From Staphylococcus gallinarum (lineage in GTDB: Bacteria > Bacillota > Bacilli > Staphylococcales > Staphylococcaceae): DNA of 64,000 bases. The position numbers and the translations under genes were made by a program. Positions within the stretch are counted from its first letter, which is position 1. Each line of letters begins with the position of its first letter. The notes beneath the pieces are model-generated. The model worked only from the letters and a program-made list of their open reading frames with translations. It ran no database searches and was not told where the DNA came from. This document shows positions 26,854-37,223 of this stretch, piece after piece. The stretch is from contig NZ_JXCF01000256.1 of the NCBI RefSeq assembly GCF_000875895.1, positions 124,001 to 188,000 of the forward strand. The letters are read 5' to 3'.

Positions 26854-28290
26854 ATGACTGGATTTTTTCAAAAACTATTAAAGAAAGAGGACCCCTCTGT
26901 CTATCAAGTAAAAGATGCGCACTTGAATCGCACATTAAAGGTTAAAGATTTTCTAGCTTTAGGTGTCGGTACAATCGTGTCTACATCAATTTTCACCTTA
27001 CCAGGCGTAGTCGCTGCGCAACATACTGGTCCAGCCGTGGCATTATCTTTTCTATTTGCTGCGATTGTTGCTGGTTTGATTTCTTTTGCATATGCTGAAA
27101 TGTCATCTGCCATGCCATTTGCTGGTTCTGCATATTCTTGGATTAATGTCGTGTTTGGGGAAGTTTTTGGATGGATAGCTGGTTGGGCATTATTGGCTGA
27201 GTATTTTATCGCTGTCGCCTTTGTGGCTTCTGGTTTTTCAGCTAATTTACGTGGTTTAGTTTCACCTTTAGGTATTGAATTACCTAAAGCACTATCCAAT
27301 ACATTTGGTACTGATGGCGGCGTTATCGATTTAGTCGCTGCTATCGTTATATTACTTACAGCATTGTTACTTGCTCGTGGTGCATCATCCGCTGCGCGTA
27401 TAGAGAACATCTTAGTTGTATTGAAGGTATTAGCAATTCTATTATTTATCGTAGTTGGTTTAACTGTAGTACAAGGTAGTAACTATGTACCTTTCATACC
27501 AGAATATAAAGCAACTGAAGCTGGCGCATTTGGTGGTTGGCAAGGGATTTATGCTGGTGTTTCTATGATATTCTTAGCGTATATTGGATTTGATTCAATC
27601 GCTGCAAACTCTGCTGAAGCAATCAATCCGCAGAAGACAATGCCTAGAGGGATACTGGGATCATTGTTAATTGCCGTGATTCTGTTTGTGGCTGTTGCAC
27701 TTGTACTTGTTGGGATGTTTAAGTATTCAGATTATGCAAATAATGCTGAACCTGTAGGGTGGGCATTAAGACAAAGTGGATTTGGTGTCGTAGCCGCGAT
27801 TGTACAAGCTATTTCAGTTATTGGTATGTTTACTGCATTGATTGGTATGATGTTGGCAGGTTCACGTCTACTTTATTCATTTGGTCGTGACGGATTATTA
27901 CCTTCATGGTTAGGTAAGTTAAATAATAAGCAATTACCAAACCGTTCATTGATCATCTTAACAATTATTGCCGTGATTATTGGTTCAATGTTCCCATTCG
28001 CATTCTTAGCACAGTTAATATCTGCAGGTACACTCGTTGCATTTATGTTTGTTTCATTAGGTATGTTTGGCTTACGCCCTCGAGAAGGAAAGGATATTCC
28101 AGTACCAGCGTTTAAAATGCCATTCTATCCAGTGTTACCAATTGTGGCATTTATCAGTGTTGCTATTGTATTTTGGGGGCTTAGTGGAGAAGCCAAATTA
28201 TATACATTAATCTGGTTCATCATCGGTTTACTGATTTATCTAATTTATGGTATTAGTCATTCAAAAAAACATAAAAGTACAAAGTCATAA
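26854..28290 (+). CDS. APC family cationic/general amino acid permease
   Basis: Membrane amino acid transporter of 478 residues with twelve to fourteen helices, of the CAT/YfnA subgroup. Typical blocks are HLNRTLKVKDFLALGVGTIVSTSIFTLPGVVAAQHTGPAVALSF, the helix 2-3 segment ISFAYAEMSSAMPFAGSAYSWINVVFGEVFGWIAGW, and helix 6 FLAYIGFDSIAANSAEAINPQKTMPRGILGS. I use ATG 26854 behind GGGAGTGG; the frame could extend 20 codons upstream without a ribosome site. Single gene with terminator. Substrate not resolvable. Confidence 0.88.
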   Translation: MTGFFQKLLKKEDPSVYQVKDAHLNRTLKVKDFLALGVGTIVSTSIFTLPGVVAAQHTGPAVALSFLFAAIVAGLISFAYAEMSSAMPFAGSAYSWINVVFGEVFGWIAGWALLAEYFIAVAFVASGFSANLRGLVSPLGIELPKALSNTFGTDGGVIDLVAAIVILLTALLLARGASSAARIENILVVLKVLAILLFIVVGLTVVQGSNYVPFIPEYKATEAGAFGGWQGIYAGVSMIFLAYIGFDSIAANSAEAINPQKTMPRGILGSLLIAVILFVAVALVLVGMFKYSDYANNAEPVGWALRQSGFGVVAAIVQAISVIGMFTALIGMMLAGSRLLYSFGRDGLLPSWLGKLNNKQLPNRSLIILTIIAVIIGSMFPFAFLAQLISAGTLVAFMFVSLGMFGLRPREGKDIPVPAFKMPFYPVLPIVAFISVAIVFWGLSGEAKLYTLIWFIIGLLIYLIYGISHSKKHKSTKS

Positions 28291-28385
28291 ACCATTAACT
28301 TAATAATTAGTATAGCACTATTGTACTATTATAGAATTCAGGGGAAAATTCAAAATATTACAGTAGCTACGAGCTATGAATTCGG

Positions 28386-28426
28386 CACCAGTCCAACATC
28401 TTTCTTGTTGGACTGGTGTTAATTTT
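28386..28426 (+). terminator. Terminator after APC permease gene
   Basis: CACCAGTCCAACA (28386-28398) pairs perfectly with TGTTGGACTGGTG (28406-28418), followed by a T-rich stretch. Confidence 0.85.
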
Positions 28427-28538
28427 GTCTTATTATGTATATATGTTTCTATAAAAAAATAGGCGACCATGTTCAACACATAATCGCCAACTTATATTGT
28501 ATAAAAAGGAAGTTTGTTACCCTCCTCTTAACCCATTG

Positions 28539-28952
28539 CTATGCTTTATATTGCCTTGTTATCAAATCGTGCATAGATGAAAAATCAACTTTAGCTATTA
28601 ATTGTTCATACGTTTTGATGGCTTTTTCAATGACAGATAAACCTTCATCCGTTAAATATATATACATAGCTCTTTGATCTTCAACACATTCTTGTCTAAA
28701 TACTAATGGTTCTGCTATTTTTTCAATTCTTACGATAAGACGGGACATAGCACTCTGACTCAAATCCACTATTTTTATTAAATCATTAATTTTATATTTT
28801 TTGCCCTTTGCTTTATAAATTTCATATAAAACATAGAACTCTTTTAAACTTAAATTATATTGCTGCTTTAATGATTTTTCTATCATTGTATCTATATAAT
28901 GAACATATTTTGTTAGCTCAATCCAATTTTCAATTTTTTGTTGTTCCTCCAT
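28539..28952 (-). CDS. MarR/SarA-like winged-helix regulator
   Basis: Transcription regulator of 137 residues with MarR architecture. There is an N-terminal dimer helix (IENWIELTKYVHYIDTMIEKSLKQQYNLSLKEFYVLYEIY), the recognition element KINDLIKIVDLSQSAMSRLIVRIE, and a beta wing containing VEDQRAMYIYLTDEGLSVIEKA. The D-R in the wing is the conserved MarR/SarA Asp-Arg pair. GGAGG precedes the start. It lies next to, and on the same strand as, the NimT/CynX-type transporter, whose expression it may control; this is inference from position. Confidence 0.85.
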   Translation of the reverse strand: MEEQQKIENWIELTKYVHYIDTMIEKSLKQQYNLSLKEFYVLYEIYKAKGKKYKINDLIKIVDLSQSAMSRLIVRIEKIAEPLVFRQECVEDQRAMYIYLTDEGLSVIEKAIKTYEQLIAKVDFSSMHDLITRQYKA

Positions 28953-29086
28953 CCAATCCCTCCTAACATTTCAAGTATCATATTAATCGTGGCTTAACCT
29001 TTATATAAATAATAACATTTTTCAGCTATAGAACTCACCGATATGTTTACAACAATATATTTTAATTAAACAAAGTTGCTTAAACA

Positions 29087-29127
29087 TAAAAAAATCTAGT
29101 ACTACAATATTAACTGTAATACTAGAC
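29087..29127 (-). terminator. Terminator of NimT/CynX-type transporter gene
   Basis: TCTAGTACTACA (29095-29106) pairs with TGTAATACTAGA (29115-29126, one mismatch); on the minus strand seven T residues follow. Confidence 0.85.
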
Positions 29128-29149
29128 TTTGAGTAGTACTTTGCCTAAA

Positions 29150-30367
29150 TTAATCATTCTGCTGATGTGCCGGTTGATGAACAATAAATGGTTGCCCTGA
29201 AATAAAGCCAAATATTGCTATTAATACAGCTACCCCCATAAGTACAATGAGTGGGACGGACCAACTGCCAGTAATATCTGAAATCATACCAAGACATACC
29301 GGACCCACTGCAGCTAATAAATAACCAATGGATTGAGCCATACCAGATAATTGGTAAGACTGTTCAATATCTTGAGTTCTCAAGACAAAAAACATCATTG
29401 CTAAACTATATGTTGTTCCTGCACCAACACCTATCAATATTAAATAGAGTACAATCGCAGCATTTGGTAAATATGCGATACCTAATAACCCTACAAAAAA
29501 GGACCCAGCACCAAATAATGCTAAACTACTTTGCTTCTTCATACGCCCTGCAATAATAGGTGCAACAAATGCCACTGGTATGATTCCTAGCTGGTTTACA
29601 GTTACAAGCCATCCCGCTTCACTTTCAGAAAATCCTTTAGTTGTTAACATAATTGGTAACCACGCAAATAAACTATAGGGTATAAACGATTGCAAGCCCA
29701 TAAATAAGGTGATTGTCCATGCTAGTTTAGATTTCCAAACACTTTGTTTAGGTTCGCTATCAATTTCTGCAAACACTTTCTTTTTACGTGAGCGCAAATA
29801 TGGAATACGTAATACTAATACAAGTGCTGCAATAATAGGTACAATCAACCAAATTTGCATTGCAATACGCCAATTCATCCCTGGTGCCACTGCAATCGAA
29901 ACAGATAAACCAGCAGCCAAAGCGCTCACAAGATTCATCGTCACAGAATACATACCTGTAACAAATCCCATTTGTTGTGGAAATGATGATTTGATCAACC
30001 CTGGTGCCATAACATTCCCTACTGCTATTGCAAATCCAACAATTATTGTGCCAATAAGTAATAAACTTGCGCCTCCAGTTCCCCTTAGCCACATTCCAAT
30101 TGCTAAAATAACCATCGAATACATCAAGGTGCGTTCCATACCAAATTTCTGTGACAACTTAGGAATAAATGGAGAAAATAATCCAAATGCAACAAGCGGT
30201 AAAGTATTCATCAAACCAACCAAACTATTCGAAACGCCTAATTCTTCCTTGAAAAATGGAACTAATGGTCCTATAGAGGAAATAGGTGAACGTAGCGTCG
30301 CACCAATAAATAGTACTGCTAAAAATAATAATATCGTAAAGTATTTATATCGATTTATTTTAATCAT
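29150..30367 (-). CDS. MFS transporter, CynX/NimT family
   Basis: Major facilitator of 405 residues and twelve helices in the cyanate/2-nitroimidazole transporter family. Evidence: LFLAVLFIGATLRSPISSIGPLVPFFKEELGVSNSLVGLMNTLPLVAFGLFSPFIPKLSQKFGMERTLMYS near the N-terminus, a VGNVMAPGLIKSSFPQ loop, and the second-half ESEAGWLVTVNQLGIIPVAFVAPIIAGR motif, all characteristic. GGAGGGAG precedes ATG 30367. Natural substrate unknown; the name describes the family only. Confidence 0.88.
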   Translation of the reverse strand: MIKINRYKYFTILLFLAVLFIGATLRSPISSIGPLVPFFKEELGVSNSLVGLMNTLPLVAFGLFSPFIPKLSQKFGMERTLMYSMVILAIGMWLRGTGGASLLLIGTIIVGFAIAVGNVMAPGLIKSSFPQQMGFVTGMYSVTMNLVSALAAGLSVSIAVAPGMNWRIAMQIWLIVPIIAALVLVLRIPYLRSRKKKVFAEIDSEPKQSVWKSKLAWTITLFMGLQSFIPYSLFAWLPIMLTTKGFSESEAGWLVTVNQLGIIPVAFVAPIIAGRMKKQSSLALFGAGSFFVGLLGIAYLPNAAIVLYLILIGVGAGTTYSLAMMFFVLRTQDIEQSYQLSGMAQSIGYLLAAVGPVCLGMISDITGSWSVPLIVLMGVAVLIAIFGFISGQPFIVHQPAHQQND

Positions 30368-30554
30368 TTACTCCCTCCTTTTAATTCTCTTAAAAATGTC
30401 CCGCGATTTTTATGTTATTTAAAAACCCTATCACACTGGCATAAATAAGCTCAATAGTATTTTGCTAATAAAATAAAAATATTTCTGTTAGCTTGTTCAT
30501 CATAAGTTAAGTTATTTCCCTAAATTAAAATTACAAACATCACAATAAAACACA

Positions 30555-30590
30555 TAACAAAAGCTGCTTTCTCAATAAAGAGAAAGCAGC
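30555..30590 (-). terminator. Terminator overlapping the nikE-like stop codon
   Basis: On the minus strand AAAAGCTGCTTTCTC pairs with GAGAAAGCAGCTTTT. The 5' arm is the last coding codons, and the TGA stop sits at the loop edge. Confidence 0.8.
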
Positions 30591-31261
30591 TTTTTAGTAT
30601 AGGCATTTCTACTATCCGCAAACATATCTTTAACCATAAAGTCATCAACGATATAACCATCTTTTAATACTACAATTCGATCAACTAATGCCTGAAGAAA
30701 TGCAATATCGTGTGATATAATCATTAATCCTTTTCTAGTCAATTGATGATAATGTTCCAGTATATCTTTCATTTTATTTTCTGAAATCACATCTAAATTT
30801 GCTGTAATTTCATCACAAATTAGTATATCTGGTTCTAATACAAATGAACGTATCATATTAAGACGCTGTAGTTGTCCCCCACTTAGCTCTTCTGGTCTCC
30901 TTTTTAAAAGGTTTGAATCTAATCCCATCAGGACTAACAATTCGTCTAATCGTTGGGTTAACACTTTGGTAGCATCTTGATAATAATACTTAATTGCTTC
31001 ATCCATAGATTGTTGTATTGTTCTTTTCGGATTAAAGCTATCATATGCATTTTGAAAAATTGGTAACATAGTTAAGCCATGTTTATTTATCTCTCCTGCT
31101 GTCGGTTTCAGCATTCCCAATATCAAGTGTGCTAACGTTGTTTTTCCTGATCCACTTTCTCCAACGATGCCTATCTTCTGTTGGCTGGAAAACGTTAAGT
31201 TTATATCATGTAAAACAGTATGCTTGTTATAGTTAAATGTTACTCTCTTACATTCAATCAT
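30572..31261 (-). CDS. Nickel/oligopeptide ABC importer ATPase (NikE/OppF-like)
   Basis: Second ATPase of the five-gene importer. The 229 residues contain Walker [13 protein letters not shown], the Q-loop FQNAYDSFNP, signature LSGGQLQRLN, Walker B ILICDEITANLD (Glu present, with ITANLD in place of PTSALD) and the H-loop ISHD. It is shorter than OppF because the C-terminal oligopeptide extension is missing, as in NikE/CntF. The start overlaps the previous gene by four bases. Last gene of the operon; its end forms the terminator stem. Role in Ni(II)-chelate uptake is inferred from the urease context. Confidence 0.8.
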   Translation of the reverse strand: MIECKRVTFNYNKHTVLHDINLTFSSQQKIGIVGESGSGKTTLAHLILGMLKPTAGEINKHGLTMLPIFQNAYDSFNPKRTIQQSMDEAIKYYYQDATKVLTQRLDELLVLMGLDSNLLKRRPEELSGGQLQRLNMIRSFVLEPDILICDEITANLDVISENKMKDILEHYHQLTRKGLMIISHDIAFLQALVDRIVVLKDGYIVDDFMVKDMFADSRNAYTKKLLSLY

Positions 31262-32034
31262 CCATTCCCCTCATTTCTCAACTGACGGCGTGCATTAAAT
31301 AACTTTAAACTATAAGGACTCACCATATTGTCGTGAAATTGTTGTACATGATTATACTCGACAATTTCTCCTGATTTAATTACCGCAATCCAATCACTAA
31401 ATTTCAACACATGTGATAAATCATGTGTAATCAATAACAATGTTGTCTCATGTACCTCTGCAAGATGACGAATTAAATTCATGATTTCATGACCATTTAC
31501 AACATCTAATGATGATGTAGGCTCATCTGCAATAATTATCTCTGGCCGTAACATTATGACACTCGCTATTTGTACGCGTGCTAGTTGACCACCAGATAGA
31601 TTAAAGCGATAACTTTCAAACACGAGACGCTCATTTAGTCCAACCACGTTTAATGATTGCGATACGATTTGTTTGGCAACTTTACGTGGCACCTGATAAT
31701 GTGCACGATAAATTGCCATAAGTTGCTTACCTAATTTTGTATGGTCATTAAAGCTATGACTATAATCTTGCGCAATAAATCCAATCGTTCTTCCAAGCAT
31801 TGATTTCATATCTACTACGCTTTGTCCTTCAACAAGTATTTCATACTCTGAAACACTTAATGACGGCGCTAATTGTTGAACGATTGCTTTAGCAGTCAGA
31901 CTCTTACCTGAACCACTTTCACCAATCAATACGTTAACCTGTCCTTTATGTAGGGTCAGGTTTAAATTCTTTATTAAATACTCATTTACTGAGTTTTGAA
32001 TGCTTAAATTTTGAATTGATAACATTTTAGACAT
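31258..32034 (-). CDS. Nickel/oligopeptide ABC importer ATPase (NikD/OppD-like)
   Basis: First ATPase of the importer, about 258 residues. It has Walker [16 protein letters not shown]-loop [11 protein letters not shown], signature [12 protein letters not shown], Walker [13 protein letters not shown] and H-loop [11 protein letters not shown]. Initiation is probably at ATG 32034 ([10 protein letters not shown]); the frame opens three codons earlier. The gene overlaps the permease gene upstream and the second ATPase gene downstream, so translation is coupled throughout. OppD-type proteins usually carry a longer C-terminal motif; here it is short, in line with metal-chelate importers. Confidence 0.8.
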   Translation of the reverse strand: MSKMLSIQNLSIQNSVNEYLIKNLNLTLHKGQVNVLIGESGSGKSLTAKAIVQQLAPSLSVSEYEILVEGQSVVDMKSMLGRTIGFIAQDYSHSFNDHTKLGKQLMAIYRAHYQVPRKVAKQIVSQSLNVVGLNERLVFESYRFNLSGGQLARVQIASVIMLRPEIIIADEPTSSLDVVNGHEIMNLIRHLAEVHETTLLLITHDLSHVLKFSDWIAVIKSGEIVEYNHVQQFHDNMVSPYSLKLFNARRQLRNEGNG

Positions 32035-32845
32035 TATTATCACGCTTTCCTTGGAGAAGTCGATCTCTTAATGCATCGCCCATTAAGTTGAAAATTAATA
32101 TCGTGACCGTAATCATCACAGCTGGAGCTAATAATTGTAGTGGGTGTGATTCTATATAATCTCTTCCTGCATTTAGCATCGCTCCCCATTCAGGTGATGG
32201 TGGTTGTGCACCTAACCCTAAAAATGATAAAGATGATATATAGAGTATAATCTTCCCAAAATCCACAGTCATAAGCACAATAATGGATGGTACTGTTTGT
32301 GGTAAGAAGTGCTTAAAAATAATGACGTAACTTGGTACATTTAACATCTTTGCCATGTGAATGTATGGCTTTTTAAGCTCAGCGCTAACAATAGAACGCG
32401 TCAATCGTGTGTAGGTCATCCACTTGATTAGCATAATTGCTATGACTAAGTTCCATATACTAGGTTTAAAAAAACTTGCTAAGGCAATCATCAGCACAAA
32501 CTCTGGAATACTTAAACCAATGTCAATCACACGCATAATAATCGTATCGATAATGCCCTTTTTATATCCGGCTAACAGCCCCAGTGGCACACCAACAATA
32601 ACAGTCAGCAACAGTGTTAATAAGCTTACTATCAACGTATAACGGGCACCTAAAATCAACCTTGAGAATAAGTCTCGACCATAGTCATCTGTACCTAACC
32701 AATGCTGAACACTTGGTACTTCAAATGTACGATTGAGATGCACAGTTAACGCCATATCCTTTACTACGAACAATTGCGACATTATAATACATACAACATA
32801 TGCAAAAAAGAGATAATAGATTAGAGGTTGTTTGCCTAATTTCAT
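32027..32845 (-). CDS. Nickel/oligopeptide ABC importer permease (NikC/OppC-like)
   Basis: Second permease subunit, 272 residues with six membrane helices. The periplasmic-side entry [37 protein letters not shown] is the hallmark of DppC/OppC/NikC. The EAA loop is present around [27 protein letters not shown], and [22 protein letters not shown] follows near the C-terminus. It overlaps the NikB-like gene by four bases. Works with NikB-like permease as heterodimer. Confidence 0.85.
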   Translation of the reverse strand: MKLGKQPLIYYLFFAYVVCIIMSQLFVVKDMALTVHLNRTFEVPSVQHWLGTDDYGRDLFSRLILGARYTLIVSLLTLLLTVIVGVPLGLLAGYKKGIIDTIIMRVIDIGLSIPEFVLMIALASFFKPSIWNLVIAIMLIKWMTYTRLTRSIVSAELKKPYIHMAKMLNVPSYVIIFKHFLPQTVPSIIVLMTVDFGKIILYISSLSFLGLGAQPPSPEWGAMLNAGRDYIESHPLQLLAPAVMITVTILIFNLMGDALRDRLLQGKRDNNV

Positions 32846-33822
32846 AACGGACCACCATCCAATCTATCTTCTACTTTCGTCACTTTATGTTTCACTGAGC
32901 GCCGTTTTGGATCGAGCCACAATAATAGCAAGTCACTTACTGTATTAGCGAAAATAACACAACAACCAATCATCAATACAACACCTTGAATAACTGGATA
33001 ATCACGGGCTCTTATACTATCCACTAAAAAGCGTCCCACCCCTGGTATCCCAAAGAGATTTTCGATTACTACTGTACCTCCAATTAGACTGCCGACAGAC
33101 ATACCCATAATCGTAATTATTGGCAACAAAGCTGGTTTAAATATATCTTTCCAATATATATAAGATTCAGACATACCTCTTAATCTAGATGCTTGTACCT
33201 CTTGCGATCGGTATAATTCTAATAAATTTGAGCGCATCAGTCTTACATAATAAGCACTCATGCCAATGCTCAATGACACAACTGGCAAAATATAGCCAGC
33301 CGGTGTAGCAATACCAGAAGAAGGCAAGATAGCTAATTGTTGCGCACATATATAAATTAATAACGTTCCTAAAAAGAATGACGGAATGCTCACCGTAATA
33401 GAAGTCATCATACGTATCAACATATCAATCCAAGTATGATAATATCTGGCAGCGACAGTGCCTAAAGGTATGCTAATCAATAAGACAGTTACCATAGTAG
33501 CTAAAGCAATCAATAATGTTGGAGGTGTATAGTACAGTAATTCCTTACTCACAGATTCTCCAGTCTGATAACTTGTACCAAAATTCAAATGTACAATTTG
33601 ATTTAACCATTGCCCATATTGCACGATAATGGGCTGATTCAGACCTAACTTCTCTTTCGTTTCTGATACTTGTGAAGCAGATACATTAGCAACATCAAGA
33701 TGTAATATTTTATTTACAGGATCTCCTGGCGTTAATTTCATTAAGATAAATGTGATAGTAGAAAGGACAAATAATACAATGATCATTTGTCCGATTCTAC
33801 GAATTATTTGCGTGATTATCAT
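32842..33822 (-). CDS. Nickel/oligopeptide ABC importer permease (NikB/OppB-like)
   Basis: First permease subunit, 326 residues, six helices. The start [32 protein letters not shown] and the block [22 protein letters not shown] are diagnostic of the DppB/OppB/NikB family. The EAA loop lies in [28 protein letters not shown], and the C-terminal [23 protein letters not shown] is conserved. It overlaps the substrate-binding protein gene by four bases. Nickel as cargo is inferred from the adjoining urease genes and from the known NikBCDE importer of S. aureus. Confidence 0.85.
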   Translation of the reverse strand: MIITQIIRRIGQMIIVLFVLSTITFILMKLTPGDPVNKILHLDVANVSASQVSETKEKLGLNQPIIVQYGQWLNQIVHLNFGTSYQTGESVSKELLYYTPPTLLIALATMVTVLLISIPLGTVAARYYHTWIDMLIRMMTSITVSIPSFFLGTLLIYICAQQLAILPSSGIATPAGYILPVVSLSIGMSAYYVRLMRSNLLELYRSQEVQASRLRGMSESYIYWKDIFKPALLPIITIMGMSVGSLIGGTVVIENLFGIPGVGRFLVDSIRARDYPVIQGVVLMIGCCVIFANTVSDLLLLWLDPKRRSVKHKVTKVEDRLDGGPL

Positions 33823-35297
33823 TTGTTAACATTCACCTTATAATCAATAAGATAAATGCCTTCAGGAGAAGCTTTGAGTCCAGTAACATGCTTATTAAGA
33901 CCCACAATATTATTACTATAGGCAATATAGCTATTTGCATAATCTTCTTTTGTTAACGCAATAATTTTATTTGTCAGTTGATTACGTTCTGCTTTATCTA
34001 CCGTTTTATTAAATTGTTCTATCAAATCATTCACACGATTATTGCTATAAGTTCCAGCATTAATAGCACCTTGTGCTTTATAAGCTTGATTAAAGAAATA
34101 ACCAGTGTCGCCTCGCGGAAATGTTCCAAAGCTATATAATGAAGCATCCCATTGACTTTTATCTTTAAGGTAACCATCAATATCATCAACATTGCGTAAC
34201 TTAATATTAATATTTGCTTTTTTAGCGTCTGATTGTACAACTTGTGCGATTTTTGGCAATTCTGGTCTACCATTATACGTTGACACAGTTAATGTTAATG
34301 GATGTTCTTTAGTATAGCCTTCTTGCTGTAATAACTTGCGTGCTTGCTGAATATCTTGCTGAGTGACCTTTTTATCATTAATAAAATTAAGTTTAGTATT
34401 AAATGGACCCGAAGCGGCATTAGCATAATCTTTATAAACATTATGGGCAATAGCTTCTCTATCAATAATCTTGTCTAATGCTTCACGTACTCGCTTGTTC
34501 ATCTTATCACTTTGATGATTATATAATAATAAACTTGTTCTATAACCTGGCACACTAGAAATCTTTGTTTGTTGACCTTTATCTAGCGCATCTACCTTTT
34601 CAACTGGAACATCGGTAATGACATCAGCCTTATTTGCTGACAAGTCGTTCGCACGTGTATTACCGTCCTCTTGATAGCTCACATTAACATGGTCTAACTT
34701 CGGTTCTCCTTGCCAATATGCTTTATTCTTGTTGAGCTTTATACTTTGTGATTGCTTATAATCAACAATTTTATATGGACCAGTTCCCACCGGTGATTTA
34801 TTAATATCACCCTGCGCTTCAGTGTCATATATGGCTGCAAACGGACTGGCTAATTCTGAAACGAGCTCAGGATATGCTTCCTTTGTTAAAATCGTCACTG
34901 TCTGTCCATCCACCTTAATATCTTTGATAGGGAGTGAACCTTTGACTAAATCACTTTGCTGTATACTTTGTTCCAAACTATTTTTCACTGCTTGACCCGT
35001 TAATTTTTTACCATTTTGAAATTTTATATTGTCCTTTACTGTCAACTTCAATTCAGTTGGTGAAATTTGCTTATACTCCGAGACTAATAATTTTTCAACT
35101 TTGCCGTCTGTACTCACTTTAAACAAAGATTCTGCTGCACCTACTTTTACTGGGACATCTGTCTTGTACGGTGCGACTGAAGTTGTTTTCAATGGTAATT
35201 CGACATTTAACGTCTTGCCATCTTCTTTACTCTGTGTCCCACTACAACCTCCGAGAATCATTATAGTTGCCGCAACAACCCCTAATACTTTCTTCAA
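33819..35297 (-). CDS. Nickel/peptide-binding lipoprotein of ABC importer (NikA/CntA-like)
   Basis: Extracellular substrate-binding lipoprotein of SBP family 5, 492 residues. It has a lipoprotein signal with lipobox ILGGC (Cys18), the ligand-fold segments YKQISPTELKLTVKDNIKFQNGKKLTGQAVKNSLEQ and GTGPYKIVDYKQSQSIKLNKN, and the C-terminal SYIAYSNNIVGLNKHVTGL. Family 5 proteins bind oligopeptides, nickel or metallophore complexes. No cntKLM metallophore genes occur in the window, so a NikA-like role is favoured over CntA. First gene of the importer, 67 bases after the urea channel gene. Confidence 0.82.
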   Translation of the reverse strand: MKKVLGVVAATIMILGGCSGTQSKEDGKTLNVELPLKTTSVAPYKTDVPVKVGAAESLFKVSTDGKVEKLLVSEYKQISPTELKLTVKDNIKFQNGKKLTGQAVKNSLEQSIQQSDLVKGSLPIKDIKVDGQTVTILTKEAYPELVSELASPFAAIYDTEAQGDINKSPVGTGPYKIVDYKQSQSIKLNKNKAYWQGEPKLDHVNVSYQEDGNTRANDLSANKADVITDVPVEKVDALDKGQQTKISSVPGYRTSLLLYNHQSDKMNKRVREALDKIIDREAIAHNVYKDYANAASGPFNTKLNFINDKKVTQQDIQQARKLLQQEGYTKEHPLTLTVSTYNGRPELPKIAQVVQSDAKKANINIKLRNVDDIDGYLKDKSQWDASLYSFGTFPRGDTGYFFNQAYKAQGAINAGTYSNNRVNDLIEQFNKTVDKAERNQLTNKIIALTKEDYANSYIAYSNNIVGLNKHVTGLKASPEGIYLIDYKVNVNK

Positions 35298-35364
35298 TCT
35301 ATCTTCCTTCTTTCAACAAAAATAATTCATCCATAAATATAACTACATGCCTTAAGATTACCCA

Positions 35365-36282
35365 TCAATTTCGTGGTTCTGCAATTTCATTTAACTTCAT
35401 TCGATTACCTCCGAACAACATGATCCATGTTGCAATAATAAATGGTAATGTAAAGACTGGTAACCCAAATGGTGTTAATAAAGTTGTCATACCTGCGTGT
35501 AGAATAATCGTTAATAATAAACCTAGCACGATACTCATTGTCCTTGAAATGATTGTTCGAAAAGCAATACCTAATGCCAAGACAGTTAATACGACATTAT
35601 ACGCAAACAATCCATCATTAATTTGGTCGTGATTTGCTCCAAGTAAACTCACAGCCGCTAAGCCAATCAAATTCGCAAAGATGACATATACACCCGCACG
35701 TCTCGATGCAATAAATATTCCCACTAATATCAAGAAACCTGTAATAACATGATTTAATAAAAACACCTCACTAAATCCTGTAAAAAATGCTTGCAAACCT
35801 TCTACGCTATTTCCTGAAAAAGTGATTTCTTGAACCTTATTAGGTAAAATATGTACATTTGCATTCACAAATTCAAACTGAAACGACATTAGCAATATCA
35901 ACCAACTCACAAATACGTAAGGTATAGTTAACATCGGAATACCAAAGGGTTTAAAAAACTCTCGCACAGCTGAGCCAATCGGCATCGTGATAATAACTGC
36001 AAGTAGTACAATAACCAAGCTATACCATTTAGGCACTAGAAACAGCGTCAATGCAATCGCAGTTAATACTGGATTAAATCCCGCTAACCCCGCTTCTATT
36101 TCTGCCCCACTATAATTTGTCCACTTAGCTAATAATAAAGCGATAATACTGCCCAACAGTGCCATCAGACCTACTTTCCAATTCCCTATAAATAAGCCAA
36201 CTAAAATGCACAAACCAGTAATTGCATTTTCCAGTAGTAATACTTGCGAAATATTTCTGAGTAATATTTTCACGATATTCAT
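35365..36282 (-). CDS. yut: Urea transporter (UT family)
   Basis: Urea channel of the SLC14/UT family, about 305 residues and ten helices in two repeats. Each repeat carries the family signature: LAGFNPVLTAIALTLFLVP in the first, and NDGLFAYNVVLTVLALGIAF in the second, with the lipid-helix segments LLLENAITGLCILVGLFIG and VFLLNHVITGFLILVGIFIA. I use ATG 36282 (MNIVKILLRNI); the frame opens four codons earlier at TTG. It is divergent from ureA and lies just ahead of the nickel-type importer on the same strand. It supplies urea to the urease. The symbol follows the yut name used for urease-linked channels. Confidence 0.9.
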   Translation of the reverse strand: MNIVKILLRNISQVLLLENAITGLCILVGLFIGNWKVGLMALLGSIIALLLAKWTNYSGAEIEAGLAGFNPVLTAIALTLFLVPKWYSLVIVLLAVIITMPIGSAVREFFKPFGIPMLTIPYVFVSWLILLMSFQFEFVNANVHILPNKVQEITFSGNSVEGLQAFFTGFSEVFLLNHVITGFLILVGIFIASRRAGVYVIFANLIGLAAVSLLGANHDQINDGLFAYNVVLTVLALGIAFRTIISRTMSIVLGLLLTIILHAGMTTLLTPFGLPVFTLPFIIATWIMLFGGNRMKLNEIAEPRN

Positions 36283-36498
36283 GTCGTCACCCAATTTCTT
36301 TATCTCTTGACTCTATTAATTTTATATTAAATTCTATACGATTTAAAGCTTAACGCATTGGTTATATCATTTACAATTAGTAACTTTTTTCTAATAATTA
36401 AATGTGTAATTCTTGTAGTAAATAGATAATCATCTTATTATAAAAGAGCATGCATATATTATGCGTACAATATTTATTATTGGAAGGTCGTGAGTTTC

Positions 36499-36801
36499 GT
36501 GCATTTTACTCAAAGGGAACAAGATAAGTTAATGCTTGTAGTTGCAGCTGATTTAGCACGCAGACGTCAACAAAGAGGTCTAAAATTAAATTATCCAGAA
36601 GCTGTTGCTATCATTAGCTTTGAATTATTAGAAGGTGCGAGAGATGGTAAGACAGTCGCAGAACTTATGAGTTACGGGAAACAAATATTAAATGAAGACG
36701 ATGTAATGGATGGTGTAGCTGATATGCTAACCGAAATGGAAATCGAAGCAACATTTCCAGATGGCACAAAGTTAATCACTGTTCATCACCCAATCGTTTA
36801 A
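36499..36801 (+). CDS. ureA: Urease gamma subunit UreA
   Basis: Structural gamma subunit of urease, 100 residues, the standard length. It begins [35 protein letters not shown] and ends VPD-like [16 protein letters not shown] start at GTG 36499; a GTG three codons earlier would add MSF and lies too close to the GGAAGG site. First gene of the rightward ure operon. Confidence 0.97.
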   Translation: MHFTQREQDKLMLVVAADLARRRQQRGLKLNYPEAVAIISFELLEGARDGKTVAELMSYGKQILNEDDVMDGVADMLTEMEIEATFPDGTKLITVHHPIV

Positions 36802-36815
36802 GGAGGTTATGTATA

Positions 36816-37223
36816 TTGAAACCAGGTGAAATTATTGTTAACAATACGGATATCGAGGTCAATCAAGGCTTGCAAAGTACCATTTTAAATGTAAAAAATA
36901 CAGGTGATAGACCGATTCAAGTTGGCTCTCATTATCATTTCTTCGAAGCTAATCCTGCACTTCAATTTGATCGTGAAAAAGCGTACGGGAAACGCTTAGA
37001 TATACCTGCTGGAGCTGCAGTTCGATTCGAACCAGGTGATGAAAAGGAAATACAACTTGTTGAATATCGTGGTAATCGTAAAATTTTTGGTTTCCATGGT
37101 GATGTGAATGGTCCAATTGACGAATCACGCGTTTATAAACCGAAAGTTAATTCTGCCGAAGCACCTAAAGTACAGGATGACGGTAGTAAAAATGCTAATA
37201 AAGAAAGTGGGTATAAATCATGA
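36816..37223 (+). CDS. ureB: Urease beta subunit UreB
   Basis: Structural beta subunit of urease, 135 residues. The core [53 protein letters not shown] and the late [13 protein letters not shown] are diagnostic. The start is TTG 36816 behind AAGGAGGT. The C-terminus carries a polar, Lys/Asn-rich tail common in staphylococcal UreB. It overlaps ureC by four bases (ATGA). Confidence 0.97.
   Translation: MKPGEIIVNNTDIEVNQGLQSTILNVKNTGDRPIQVGSHYHFFEANPALQFDREKAYGKRLDIPAGAAVRFEPGDEKEIQLVEYRGNRKIFGFHGDVNGPIDESRVYKPKVNSAEAPKVQDDGSKNANKESGYKS

Noticed and set aside
29709..30422. 237-codon open frame opposite the NimT/CynX-type transporter
   Set aside because: Antisense shadow of a hydrophobic transporter gene; no ribosome site and no known domain.
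30572..35297. Assignment as the staphylopine (Cnt) metallophore importer
   Set aside because: The synthesis and export genes cntKLM and cntE that normally accompany it are not in the flanking sequence; nickel-type importer beside urease is the better fit.
36430..36498. Possible nickel-responsive (NikR-like) operator in the yut-ureA intergenic region
   Set aside because: GCATGCATATATTATGCGTAC is only an imperfect dyad and does not match a known nickel operator; left uncalled.
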